From positions 1 to 8,902 of the forward strand of contig JASLMQ010000770.1 in assembly GCA_030746455.1 (NCBI GenBank): a DNA stretch of 8,902 nucleotides, in the 5' to 3' direction. Positions 1 to 7,177 of this stretch are shown piece after piece. Numbering within the stretch: the stretch's first letter is position 1; every line of letters starts with the position of its first letter. The position numbers and the translations under genes were made by a program. The notes under the pieces are model-generated. The model searched no databases. It saw only the letters and a list, made by a program, of their open reading frames with translations, and was not told where the DNA came from. The stretch is from Candidatus Latescibacterota bacterium (GTDB lineage: Bacteria; Latescibacterota; UBA2968; GCA-2709665).

Positions 1-151
1 CAGTCCGACCAGGCCGGCCTTCATCGACCTGAACTTCACCCACGGGAACCACACCTATCGCGTCGTCGCGGTAGACAACTGGGACAACCGGTCCGCACCG
101 TCCCCTGCGCTGGCCGTGGAGGTAACCGCTGGTGAGGGCAGCGGACGATAG
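1..151 (+). CDS. C-terminal end of a protein with a fibronectin III-like tail (5' truncated)
   Basis: The frame starting at base 2 is open to the TAG at 149-151 and gives 49 residues. The segment reading HTYRVVAVDNWDNRSAPS looks like the last two strands of a fibronectin type III-like domain: a Tyr-x-Val-x-Ala-Val-Asp strand, a turn with Asn, then a Ser-x-Pro-Ser edge. It is followed by a short tail rich in Gly, Ser and Glu. Such domains often end secreted glycan-active enzymes, which would fit the downstream genes, but the catalytic part lies outside the window and its function cannot be stated. The next gene begins 44 bases later on the same strand, so this is probably the upstream member of the same operon. 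The assignment rests on a short segment only. Confidence 0.6.
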   Translation, partial: SPTRPAFIDLNFTHGNHTYRVVAVDNWDNRSAPSPALAVEVTAGEGSGR

Positions 152-195
152 CCTTGATCCGTCATAGCCTTGAACTACGAAAGGCGTTCTTCGAT

Positions 196-825
196 ATGAA
201 GATGCACGCGTGGTTTGTGACCGCCCTTGTGGCTCTGTGTGGCCTCGGGGGGAGCGGAGCGGAGACGCCACCACCATCTCAGAACCTGGTCCGCAACCCG
301 AGCTTCGAGCTGGACGCGAACGGTGACGGGATTCCCGATGCGTGGCAGCCCTACCGGCTTTGCACGCCCTATGGCGCGGGAGAATGCACGCAAGATGGGT
401 CGATCTCGTACGACGGCGCGTCGTCCGGCAGAATCACGCAGGGCCACATCTACGCCGCCATCACCGGCTCGACGGGCTGGCTTCAGCAAGGGATCGTCGA
501 GCGGGGCGGTGGGAGGACCTTCCGGGTTTCGGTCTACGTCCGCGCTGGCAAGCCCGTCCCGAGCCGATGGGACGGCTACGTCAAATCGATCTTCCCCACG
601 CGCGTGCGCCTATATCTCTTCGGGCACGATCCCCTGCGGGGGGACGACTATGAGGGAGCGGCTTCCCCGATCATCGAGGTGGGGACGGAATGGCAGGAGA
701 TCTCGCACACCAACACCTTCGCACCACCGATCCATTCGGTATCCGTGCTCCTGGCCCGGGAGGCCCAGGTCGGGGGCGGGGACGTCTGGTTCGACCGGGT
801 GGAGGTGGTAGAGGCAAGGCCATGA
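196..825 (+). CDS. Small secreted CBM-like (carbohydrate-binding β-sandwich) protein
   Basis: This 209-residue protein has a signal peptide: the hydrophobic core WFVTALVALCGL is followed by a likely cleavage after Ser-Gly-Ala (residue 22). The mature part begins NLVRNPSFE (residues 30-38), the usual opening of CBM4/9- or galactose-binding-like β-sandwiches. A DANGDGIPDAW segment (40-50), which resembles a calcium-binding turn, comes next, and the domain ends with VWFDRVEVVE, the typical last strand. No catalytic domain is present, so it is probably a free-standing glycan-binding protein acting outside the cytoplasm. ATG 196 was chosen because it starts directly at the signal peptide and has AAGG at 181-184, though the spacing of 11 is long. 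An in-frame TTG at 154 would add 14 residues and has a poorer ribosome site. Its stop overlaps the next start by ATGA, which suggests translational coupling to the lyase. The ligand is unknown. Confidence 0.75.
   Translation: MKMHAWFVTALVALCGLGGSGAETPPPSQNLVRNPSFELDANGDGIPDAWQPYRLCTPYGAGECTQDGSISYDGASSGRITQGHIYAAITGSTGWLQQGIVERGGGRTFRVSVYVRAGKPVPSRWDGYVKSIFPTRVRLYLFGHDPLRGDDYEGAASPIIEVGTEWQEISHTNTFAPPIHSVSVLLAREAQVGGGDVWFDRVEVVEARP
811..825 (+). promoter_or_regulatory. Ribosome binding site and ATGA stop/start overlap deciding the lyase start
   Basis: GAGG at 811-814 lies 7 bases before ATG 822, and a stronger GGAGG lies farther upstream at 801-805. The ATG shares bases with the TGA of the upstream gene (822-825). 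The frame stays open upstream to 690, but that part reads as a Gly/Arg/Pro-rich shadow, whereas a signal peptide begins just after 822. This supports 822 as the start and coupled translation of the two genes. Confidence 0.7.
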
Positions 826-3800
826 GCGGGGCGTCGAAGCGAAGAGGAGGCAGCGGCTGGGTGCGCCGCGTCGTCGAGACGTGCTGCGGGGCGTTGCTGT
901 GTGTGCTGTTGGGGGCGCTTGGCTCCGTGTCGACCGAGGCTGACGGGAACCTGGTTTCGAACCCCGGGTTCGAGTCGGTCGATGGGGAGCTGCCGCTGCA
1001 CTGGCGGTTCGACGGGGCGGAGACGGAGGGTGGGGGCGTCAGCGGCGATGCCCGAAGCGGTGCCCACTGTGTATACACGCAACTTGACGCGCGGCGGCAC
1101 GCCTCGTGGTGGCAGGACGGGATTCCCGTGGAGCCCAACACGACGTATGAGGTGGGTCTCTGGGTGTGGGTGGATCTTCCGGCCAGCCTTAAGGTGGTCA
1201 GGCTGACGGTGGTGTTCGACACGCACACCAGCCCCTACCACACCGAGGTCCTCACGCCGGGGAGGTGGCATCGGCTCTCGTACACCGTTCGCTCGTGGCC
1301 CGAAGACCGGCACGCTCGGATCCGGATCCTGCTGGGGCGGGACTGGGAGGGCAGGGCCCGGTTCGACGATGTGTTCTTGCAGGTGAGCGACGTGGACTGG
1401 ATGGACCGGTTCCCCAAGACGTCTCTCGCCGAGCTCGCGTTTCAGTCGGGCCATCCCTGCGTGCTGTTGGACGCCGCGGAGATCGAGGACCTCCGGCGAG
1501 CGATCGAAACAGAGCCCTGGGCCCGGGAGGCCTACGAGGGACTCCTGGGTTCGGCCGAGGGCCTCCTCGCCGAGGGCTCATTCCGCCTGCCCGACCTCGA
1601 TTTCACGCAGGTGGGTCCAGGCTACAACTACATGAAGGACGAGGCCGCGCGGTCGAAGGTGCTCGGGCTGGCCTACCAGCTCTCGAAGCGGGCGGAATTC
1701 GGTGAGGCGGCGCGCGAGCGCCTGCTGGCCTATGCCGGGGCGTTTCCCGAGGGCAACCTGTGCCGGGGGGGATACGGCTACACGACGGCGTACGCGCTCT
1801 TCGACGTGGTTGTCGCGTACGACCTGGTGCACGACAGCCCCGCGCTGAGCGATGCGGACCGCGAGGTGATCGAGCGGATGGTGCGGCTGGGCTTCCAGGG
1901 GATGGCCCGCAAGGGCGACGTGATGCGAATAAACAACCGGGGTGCGGTCTGCCTGGGCGCGATGGCCGCGATCGCCTTTTGCCTGAAGGACCGCGACCTG
2001 ATCGACTGGGCCCTAAACGGGCCGTACGGTTTCAACTACCACCTGCAGGCAGGCATCGGCGACGACGGTATCTGGTCCGAGGGGGTCAGCTATGGGTACA
2101 TGGCCCTGGGCGCTCCCCTGCGCTGGAACTGCGGCTACCTGTCCGTGGCGGAGGCGGCCCACCACGCCGGGATCGACCTGTTTTCGCACGCCCGACTCCG
2201 CCGGCTTCTGGACGCGCCCCTGGAATACGCGTTTCCGGACCACAGCCTGCCGGCGGACGGTCACTGCCCGTACAGCGAAGCCACGCTGCTGGGACGCGAC
2301 AAGGCCAGGCGCTATATCAAGCCGTGGCTCCGGACGGGCGACCCACGCTATGTGTGGGTCATCTCGGAGGGCTTCCAGATCGACAACTGGCCCGCTCCCG
2401 GTGGACTTGCGGCGGACCTGTATCTCCTGGCGGGGATCGACTGGGCCAACTTCCCTTCGGGGAAGCCGCCCGAACGGACCAGCGCGCTCTATCCGCAGGT
2501 AGGGCACGCCATGTTGCGGTCCGGTCGGGGTAGAGACGCGGTCTGCCTGTTCTTCGACTACGGCGCGTTCGGAAGCCACGGGAACCCGGACAAGCTCAAC
2601 ATGGGCCTGTATGCGCTCGACCACGTGCTGTCGCCGGACGGCACCACGGGTTACTGGTGGCCCGAAACCTTCATGTATGAGTGCCAGACCCTGGGTCACA
2701 ACACCGTGGTGGTGGACGAAAAGACCCAGTTCCCCACCGCGGACCGGGAACTGGTCGCGTGGATTCCGGGGGGACGACTGCAAGTGGTCGATGCGCGGGA
2801 CGACCAGGCCAATCCGGGGGTCCGGATGAGACGGACGCTCGCCCTGGGCGAGGGCTACGTCGTCGACCTCTTCTCGGCTGAGAGCGACCAGGAGCACCGG
2901 TACGATTGGGTCTATCGCAACTTCGGCAAGCTGGAGGTGAGCACCCTCCTGCAGGCACGTCTCGGAACCCTGGGCATCCGGGACGGATACCAGTACATCA
3001 CATCCCCGAGCCGAAGTACCGTGGCGGAAAGCTGGCATGCCGAGTGGGACCTCCGGGAGATGAACCGCGTGTGGAACGCCTCGTTCGAGCTGCACACCGG
3101 GCCGGCGTGGCAGGCCATCGGCTGGCGGATTCCTGAGCCTCGCTGGAGACCGTGGGTCGTTGTGGACCCGGAGGTACAACGGACCGGCGCGCAGAGCCTG
3201 CGCATCGCCATGCCTGAGGGACCAGCGGATTCCGTCCACGTGATCGCGACCTACAACCCCGCTGCATTCGTTGCCGGTGTGAGGTATCTCGTGGAGGGCT
3301 TTGTCTGGACACAGGATGTGTTGCCGCCCGAGAGCGAGGTTGGAATCTGGGTCGGAGACCGGCTGGTCTGCAGCGCGCCCACACAGGTGGAACCGACGGC
3401 GAAGGGCTGGATGAAGATCAGCGGCATATACGTGGCGACGGTCGACCACCGGGAAATGGTCCGGATCGGCGTTCGCAACGCGCCGGGGGCCATGGTCTGG
3501 TTCGACGACGTCTCCGTGCGGATTCGCGACGAAGGTCCTCGCGCACTGAGGCTGACGATGCTTGGTGCCCCGGGAACCGAGGTGATCTCCTCGGAGGGAG
3601 AAGGGCTTCGCCCCTTTCCTCAGCCGCTGCTGATCGCGCGCCGGAAGGGGAAGGCCACGGTGTTCGCCAGCGTGATGGAGCCCTACCGCGGTCGCCGGAT
3701 CGTGCGATCGGTGCGCCCCCTGGCACCTGATCCACACGATGGCGGGGCAGGCGTGGTCGTGGAAACGGATGACACGATCGATCGGGTTGCGGTGTCTACC

Positions 3801-4196
3801 ACCTCCGGGGTCGAGTCCTTCCCCGACCTGATCCTGGAGGGCGCGGTGGGCGCGGTGTCGGTTTCCCTGAAGACAGGAGCGCTGCGCTGCCTGTGTCTGG
3901 GAGAGGGAACACGCATTGCACACGGGAGCTGGTCGCTGGAAGCCGCCCAACCGACTACGCTCTATCTGGAGGGGACGGACGGATCCTATCTGTTGCGGTC
4001 CTGGGGGGAGGACAGCGTACAGATCACCCTCAGAGCGCCGGATATCGACAGGGATTGGGCGGTGGTGGAAGGTGAGGGAGAGGGGGGCGTCGGGGAACGG
4101 GTGGATGCGGACCTGTCAGATGGCCGTGCGAGCTTCGTCGCCCGGGGTGGGACGTCTTACCGGCTGGGTCGGACCGCAAATAGGGGGGACAGATGA
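822..4196 (+). CDS. Secreted heparinase II/III-like polysaccharide lyase with two CBM-like domains
   Basis: The protein has 1124 residues. A basic N-terminus (KRR, RR) and the hydrophobic stretch GALLCVLLGALG form a signal peptide ending near residue 38. A CBM-like domain follows (NLVSNPGFE 43-51 to ARFDDVFLQV near 188). Residues about 211-560 look like the α/α-toroid of heparinase II/III and alginate lyases, with Asn371-Asn372 and an EGVSYGY motif (420-426) holding the likely catalytic Tyr424 or Tyr426. The β domain shows DYGAFGSHGNPDKLN (579-593, with His586) and HNTVVVDEKTQ (626-636). A second CBM-like domain (about 744-905, WNASFEL to VWFDDVSVRI) interrupts this β region, which resumes at RALRLTMLG (907) and includes MEPYRG near 953. 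By family it should cleave uronic-acid-containing polysaccharides by β-elimination outside the cytoplasm. The exact PL family and substrate cannot be told. It is coupled by ATGA overlaps to both neighbours. Confidence 0.87.
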   Translation: MSGASKRRGGSGWVRRVVETCCGALLCVLLGALGSVSTEADGNLVSNPGFESVDGELPLHWRFDGAETEGGGVSGDARSGAHCVYTQLDARRHASWWQDGIPVEPNTTYEVGLWVWVDLPASLKVVRLTVVFDTHTSPYHTEVLTPGRWHRLSYTVRSWPEDRHARIRILLGRDWEGRARFDDVFLQVSDVDWMDRFPKTSLAELAFQSGHPCVLLDAAEIEDLRRAIETEPWAREAYEGLLGSAEGLLAEGSFRLPDLDFTQVGPGYNYMKDEAARSKVLGLAYQLSKRAEFGEAARERLLAYAGAFPEGNLCRGGYGYTTAYALFDVVVAYDLVHDSPALSDADREVIERMVRLGFQGMARKGDVMRINNRGAVCLGAMAAIAFCLKDRDLIDWALNGPYGFNYHLQAGIGDDGIWSEGVSYGYMALGAPLRWNCGYLSVAEAAHHAGIDLFSHARLRRLLDAPLEYAFPDHSLPADGHCPYSEATLLGRDKARRYIKPWLRTGDPRYVWVISEGFQIDNWPAPGGLAADLYLLAGIDWANFPSGKPPERTSALYPQVGHAMLRSGRGRDAVCLFFDYGAFGSHGNPDKLNMGLYALDHVLSPDGTTGYWWPETFMYECQTLGHNTVVVDEKTQFPTADRELVAWIPGGRLQVVDARDDQANPGVRMRRTLALGEGYVVDLFSAESDQEHRYDWVYRNFGKLEVSTLLQARLGTLGIRDGYQYITSPSRSTVAESWHAEWDLREMNRVWNASFELHTGPAWQAIGWRIPEPRWRPWVVVDPEVQRTGAQSLRIAMPEGPADSVHVIATYNPAAFVAGVRYLVEGFVWTQDVLPPESEVGIWVGDRLVCSAPTQVEPTAKGWMKISGIYVATVDHREMVRIGVRNAPGAMVWFDDVSVRIRDEGPRALRLTMLGAPGTEVISSEGEGLRPFPQPLLIARRKGKATVFASVMEPYRGRRIVRSVRPLAPDPHDGGAGVVVETDDTIDRVAVSTTSGVESFPDLILEGAVGAVSVSLKTGALRCLCLGEGTRIAHGSWSLEAAQPTTLYLEGTDGSYLLRSWGEDSVQITLRAPDIDRDWAVVEGEGEGGVGERVDADLSDGRASFVARGGTSYRLGRTANRGDR
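4182..4196 (+). promoter_or_regulatory. Purine-rich ribosome binding site and ATGA overlap for the membrane protein
   Basis: AGGGGGG at 4182-4188 lies 4 bases before ATG 4193, and that ATG overlaps the lyase stop TGA at 4194-4196. The site sits inside the last codons of the lyase, so the two proteins are probably made from one message by coupled translation. Confidence 0.65.
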
Positions 4197-6187
4197 GCGT
4201 AGGATCCTTCGCGCAACGCATCACGCTTCGATCCGTACTCCTGGGTCTCTTCCTGGTTGTCGGGTTCGATCTCCTCGCCATCCACGTGAAGTACATGTTG
4301 CCCCGCGGTCCGATGATGGCCTACAGCCACGTGCCCATGGTCATGCTGATCGGGGCGGTGTTGATGTTCTTCGCCGGCGCGATTGCGGCCCGGCTGACCG
4401 GCAGAGCGCTGTCGTCGTCGGAGTGGCACACCATCCTGGCCATGGGCATCGTGGGTGCGTCGGTTCTGTTCTACGGCTACTCCGGATATCTCCTCACCTA
4501 CATGGGAGCGCCCTACTACTTCGCCTCCGGTGAGAACGAGTGGAGCAAGTACATCCATCCCTACATCGCCGAATGGCTCTTCCCAGGGAACGAAGAACAG
4601 GCTGTCACCTTCTTCTGGGAGGGGTTGCCCGATGGCGCGGCGGTGCCCTGGGGGCACTGGATGCTGCCGTTGCTGTGGTGGGGTGGGCTGACCGCCGCCG
4701 CGTTCACGGTCTACGCCTGCATCACCGTGATCTTCCGCAAGCAGTGGATCCACAACGAGCGAATGGCCTATCCCGCCATGGCGCCGTTGACCGAGATGGC
4801 CGCCAACCCCGGCGACGGGAAGGGCCTTCTCCCCGCCTTCACGCGGAGTACGCTCTTCTGGGTCGGCTTCACGGTCGTCTTCTCCATGCTCGCGTGGAAC
4901 TGTGTCAATTACTTCATCCCCAGCTTCCCTCAGTTCCCCATCTATGTGCAGGGGAGCAGGGCCTGGCAGGGGGGTACGTGGATCGAGATCAACCGGCACT
5001 TCCCGCCGATCTACGGCATCCTGGATACCTTCACCATCTGCTTCTCGTATTTCGCGACCGTCGAAGTGCTGTTCAGCATCTGGTTCTTCGACGTGTTCTT
5101 TATCCTCGAAGGGGGCCTGCTCAACAGGATCGGATTCTCCGCCACGTCGCCCTGGTACTACTCGGGGGTCACCTCCTGGCAGACCCGGGGGGCCTTTGCC
5201 ATGCTCGTGGTGTCCACCGTCTGGGTGGCGCGGCACCATCTACGTGACGTGTACCGCAGGGCGCTTTGGCGGGATGATTCCGTCCAGGACTCGAGCGAAC
5301 CGATCTCCTATCGAACGGCCGTTCTGGGATCGGCAATCGGCATCGTCTACATCTGGTTCTGGGTGGTCCGGATCGGGTTTGATCCGTTGCAGGCCGTGTT
5401 GCTCGTCTTCGGAGGGATCTTCACCTATCTGGGGTTGTCGCGGATTCTCTCCGACACCGGACTTCCATACGTCAACGCCCCCGTCTGGGGCGGTTGGGGG
5501 CTCATCAAGCCCTTCCTCGACGGCGCGTCCATCAGCCCCAGCACCCGTGTGGCCGCTCGGACCTCCGCCGTGCTGTTGTCCAACTTCAAGGGGTCGTTCT
5601 TCCCGGCTCTCAGCCAGGCGGGACGCTTGGCCGAGGGAGTGACAGCGAACCGACGCCGGCTTTTCGCGGCCATCGCCCTGGCCTTCGCGGTCAGCGTTGC
5701 GACCTGTGTGCTGCGCACGCTTCAGCTCGGCTACCGCCACGGCGCACTCAACTTCACGGGCTGGGTCGCCATCCGTTCGGGCCACGCCCACTACGACCGC
5801 ACCGCCAGCTATGTCAGGGCCTTTCTGGCCCAGGAAACCCAGGCCCCCATTTTTATCGAGCACCCCGACCAGTTCGCATTCTTCGGGCTCGGCGCCCTGG
5901 CCACCGTGGCTCTCATCCTCCTCAGACGTCGCTTTCCCTGGTGGCCGCTCCATCCCGCGGGGCTGGCTATCTCGGGCTCTTTCCTCGCCCGCCGCACAAG
6001 CCTCACCATCTTCGCCGCCTGGCTGACCAAGTTCATCGCGGTGAAGGTCGGCGGCGCGAGGGCCTACCAGAGGTCCCGGCCGCTTTTCCTGGGCCTGCTC
6101 GTCGGCTACGTGATGGGCGTGGTCCTGTCCCTCCTCATCGACCTGATCTGGTTTCCCGACCTCGGGCACATGGTGCACCGCCTGTAG
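4193..6187 (+). CDS. Polytopic membrane protein, DUF6785/DUF6784-type putative transporter
   Basis: This 664-residue protein has roughly 12 to 14 hydrophobic segments spread over its whole length (for example about 12-32, 44-66, 78-103, 152-180, and a last one near 636-660). The conserved-looking loop EWSKYIHPYIAEWLFPG begins at residue 116, followed by FFWEGLPDG and VPWGHWMLPLLWWGG. WIHNERMAYP lies at 185-194. Near the C-terminus are WWPLHPAGL (583-591), then AAWLTKFIAVKVGG and RPLFLGLLVGY. From memory of the family, this pattern matches proteins annotated as DUF6785 (N-terminal) plus DUF6784 (C-terminal), which look distantly like oligopeptide-type transporters and often sit beside glycan-degrading genes. 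Transport activity is inferred, not shown. Coupling to the lyase suggests import of lyase products across the cytoplasmic membrane. The start is fixed by the ATGA overlap and ribosome site. Confidence 0.82.
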   Translation: MSVGSFAQRITLRSVLLGLFLVVGFDLLAIHVKYMLPRGPMMAYSHVPMVMLIGAVLMFFAGAIAARLTGRALSSSEWHTILAMGIVGASVLFYGYSGYLLTYMGAPYYFASGENEWSKYIHPYIAEWLFPGNEEQAVTFFWEGLPDGAAVPWGHWMLPLLWWGGLTAAAFTVYACITVIFRKQWIHNERMAYPAMAPLTEMAANPGDGKGLLPAFTRSTLFWVGFTVVFSMLAWNCVNYFIPSFPQFPIYVQGSRAWQGGTWIEINRHFPPIYGILDTFTICFSYFATVEVLFSIWFFDVFFILEGGLLNRIGFSATSPWYYSGVTSWQTRGAFAMLVVSTVWVARHHLRDVYRRALWRDDSVQDSSEPISYRTAVLGSAIGIVYIWFWVVRIGFDPLQAVLLVFGGIFTYLGLSRILSDTGLPYVNAPVWGGWGLIKPFLDGASISPSTRVAARTSAVLLSNFKGSFFPALSQAGRLAEGVTANRRRLFAAIALAFAVSVATCVLRTLQLGYRHGALNFTGWVAIRSGHAHYDRTASYVRAFLAQETQAPIFIEHPDQFAFFGLGALATVALILLRRRFPWWPLHPAGLAISGSFLARRTSLTIFAAWLTKFIAVKVGGARAYQRSRPLFLGLLVGYVMGVVLSLLIDLIWFPDLGHMVHRL

Positions 6188-6226
6188 CGTGTGTGGCTTC
6201 TCCCCACCGGACTGCCGATCGCGGCT

Positions 6227-6243
6227 GCCGAGGTCGCCGAGGT
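6227..6243 (+). repeat. Short direct repeat GCCGAGGT with 9-base period
   Basis: GCCGAGGT occurs at 6227-6234 and again at 6236-6243, separated by one base. It lies 40 bases after the membrane protein stop. It could be an operator half-site pair or chance in a GC-rich gap; only two copies are seen. Confidence 0.4.
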
Positions 6244-6299
6244 AATCCTGGGTCCGGGCATAGCCAAGGCCGCAGGCCCTCCTCTGCCGTCTCTGTTGT

Positions 6300-6344
6300 G
6301 CCCGCGCGGATGATTCCGTATCGTAGAGCGCGGAAGCCGCGGGC
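6300..6344. repeat. Inverted repeat GCCCGCG/CGCGGGC in the gap, possible RNA hairpin
   Basis: GCCCGCG at 6300-6306 is perfectly complementary to CGCGGGC at 6338-6344. The 31-base loop contains a smaller CGGA-TGAT-TCCG hairpin at 6307-6318. No run of T follows, so it is not a standard rho-independent terminator. It could be leader RNA structure ahead of the deacetylase gene, or chance in GC-rich DNA. Confidence 0.35.
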
Positions 6345-6422
6345 CTGTATCGACCGCACCGGGGAAGGCTGCACATTTGTACGGTTCTGTTACTTCGTAT
6401 CCAATGGAGAACCCAAGCTAAC

Positions 6423-6430
6423 AAGGAGGG
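6423..6430 (+). promoter_or_regulatory. Strong Shine-Dalgarno site for the PIG-L deacetylase
   Basis: AAGGAGGG lies 5 bases before ATG 6436 and is the best match to the anti-Shine-Dalgarno sequence in the window. It fixes the start at 6436 rather than the in-frame ATG at 6310. Confidence 0.85.
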
Positions 6431-6435
6431 AATCC

Positions 6436-7131
6436 ATGCTGGCCGACTACAAGCGGATCATGGTATTCGCCGCGCACGCGGACGACGAGCTGACCATGGC
6501 CGCCGCGATCTGGAAGTACGTCCAGGCGGGCCGAGAGGTCTACGTGGTGAATACGACTAACGGATCAGAGGGATATCCGCGGATCGAGATGAAGGACAGC
6601 ATCGTGGAGATGCGGCGCCGCGAGGCGGAGGCGTGCGACGAGGTGCTCGGGATCGCCAAGCGCTACTACATGGATTACGACACCCAGGGCGCGCTGAGCG
6701 TGCGGAAGGAGTGCCTCCAGGAGTGTATGCGCATCATTCGGGATGCCCGCCCTGAGGTGATCTTCACGCACGGCCCGGACGACAATCATATCGACCATAC
6801 CACCACGAGCGAGCTCTCGATGCACGCCTTCTGGCAGGCCGGACAACCTGTTGCCGTGGCCCTGGGCGAGCCCTGGCAGCCGACGTACATCTTCTACTAC
6901 AAAGGCGTTCGGGATCCCCAGAGCCTTCCCAGGGTCGAGATCGACGTGACCGACACGGCATACAAGGCCCAGGAGGCGCGAGCCACCCAGGAGTCCCAGT
7001 TTACGCTCTTCCGCAAGACGCGCGAAGAGCTCCTGGCCGAGGCCGAGGAGGCGAAGAAAGGCAAGGAGAAGGTGGCGGCTACGTTCTGGATACCGCCACG
7101 CAATGCGTTCCCGCGACTACCCAATCTCTAG
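6436..7131 (+). CDS. PIG-L/LmbE-family deacetylase
   Basis: This 231-residue protein matches the PIG-L/LmbE zinc hydrolase family, whose members remove N-acetyl groups from GlcNAc-type sugars and related conjugates. The first strand and motif read RIMVFAAHADDE (residues 7-18), with His14 and Asp17 as expected zinc ligands. The usual motif is AHPDDE, so Pro is replaced by Ala15. A conserved Arg/Glu helix (MRRREAEACDEVLGI) follows at 59-73. THGPDDNHIDH (111-121) supplies the third zinc ligand, His121 of the HxxH motif, and the likely substrate contacts. The length is normal for the family. There is no signal peptide or membrane segment, so it should act in the cytoplasm. The C-terminus is Lys/Glu-rich before a short hydrophobic end. 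It is followed 61 bases later by the PHP gene. The actual substrate is unknown; an amino-sugar fragment released by the upstream lyase is plausible. Confidence 0.9.
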   Translation: MLADYKRIMVFAAHADDELTMAAAIWKYVQAGREVYVVNTTNGSEGYPRIEMKDSIVEMRRREAEACDEVLGIAKRYYMDYDTQGALSVRKECLQECMRIIRDARPEVIFTHGPDDNHIDHTTTSELSMHAFWQAGQPVAVALGEPWQPTYIFYYKGVRDPQSLPRVEIDVTDTAYKAQEARATQESQFTLFRKTREELLAEAEEAKKGKEKVAATFWIPPRNAFPRLPNL

Positions 7132-7150
7132 TGGGACGGAAGGCGCAACT

Positions 7151-7177
7151 ACGAAAAGCGCGAACAACGCGAAAGGA
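7151..7177 (+). repeat. Degenerate 9-base tandem repeat (RCGAAnnnn) between deacetylase and PHP genes
   Basis: Three consecutive 9-base units, ACGAAAAGC, GCGAACAAC and GCGAAAGGA, share the pattern purine-CGAA. They occupy nearly half of the 61-base spacer. A single related unit preceded by the same bases lies in the leader of the small CBM-like gene: AACTACGAAAGGCG at 173-186 against AACTACGAAAAGCG at 7147-7160, 13 of 14 identical. Similar A/G-rich CGAA repeats are, from memory, frequent between genes in some environmental bacterial genomes. Their role is unclear. Confidence 0.5.

Larger units (their letters stand above)
6188..6435. other. 248-base intergenic gap, no convincing gene
   Basis: This is the only sizeable gap in the window, and it splits the cluster into a secreted/membrane half and a cytoplasmic half. 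It holds an 8-base direct repeat (GCCGAGGT at 6227-6234 and 6236-6243), a 7-base inverted repeat (6300-6306 with 6338-6344) and a strong ribosome site at its 3' end. The frame of the next gene is open through the gap, with an ATG at 6310, but the residues it would add are Arg-rich and show no family signature. A promoter for the second half could lie here; no clear one was recognised. Confidence 0.6.

Noticed and set aside
154..195. TTG start at 154 for the small CBM-like gene
   Set aside because: It would place charged residues far ahead of the signal peptide core; ATG 196 gives a normal signal peptide length.
690..821. N-terminal extension of the lyase frame to 690
   Set aside because: The added 44 residues are Gly/Arg/Pro-rich and overlap the upstream gene; a ribosome site and signal peptide support ATG 822.
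780..960. Frameshift joining the small CBM-like protein and the lyase into one gene
   Set aside because: The first protein ends naturally after its last β strand, and the second has its own ribosome site and signal peptide.
2013..3950. 645-codon open frame on the minus strand opposite the lyase gene
   Set aside because: It is a shadow of the GC-rich coding frame: rich in Arg, Pro, His and Gly, with no recognisable motif, and the + strand protein has clear family motifs throughout.
6269..6300. GGCC-GCA-GGCC hairpin followed by pyrimidines as a terminator after the membrane protein
   Set aside because: The stem is only 4 pairs and there is no T run.
6377..6403. Possible promoter TTGTAC-15-TATCCA before the deacetylase gene
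   Set aside because: Both hexamers are weak and the 15-base spacing is short; it is not distinguishable from chance.
4157..6424. Two long minus-strand frames (4157-5239 and 5240-6424) opposite the membrane protein
   Set aside because: Their highly charged Gly/Asp/Glu/Arg/His-rich composition is the antisense of a hydrophobic membrane protein; no domain was seen.
5494..6435. Upstream extension of the deacetylase frame through the membrane protein gene and the gap
   Set aside because: The part before 6188 is a shadow of the membrane protein, and the strong ribosome site at 6423-6430 fixes the start at 6436. The ATG at 6310 lacks a comparable site.
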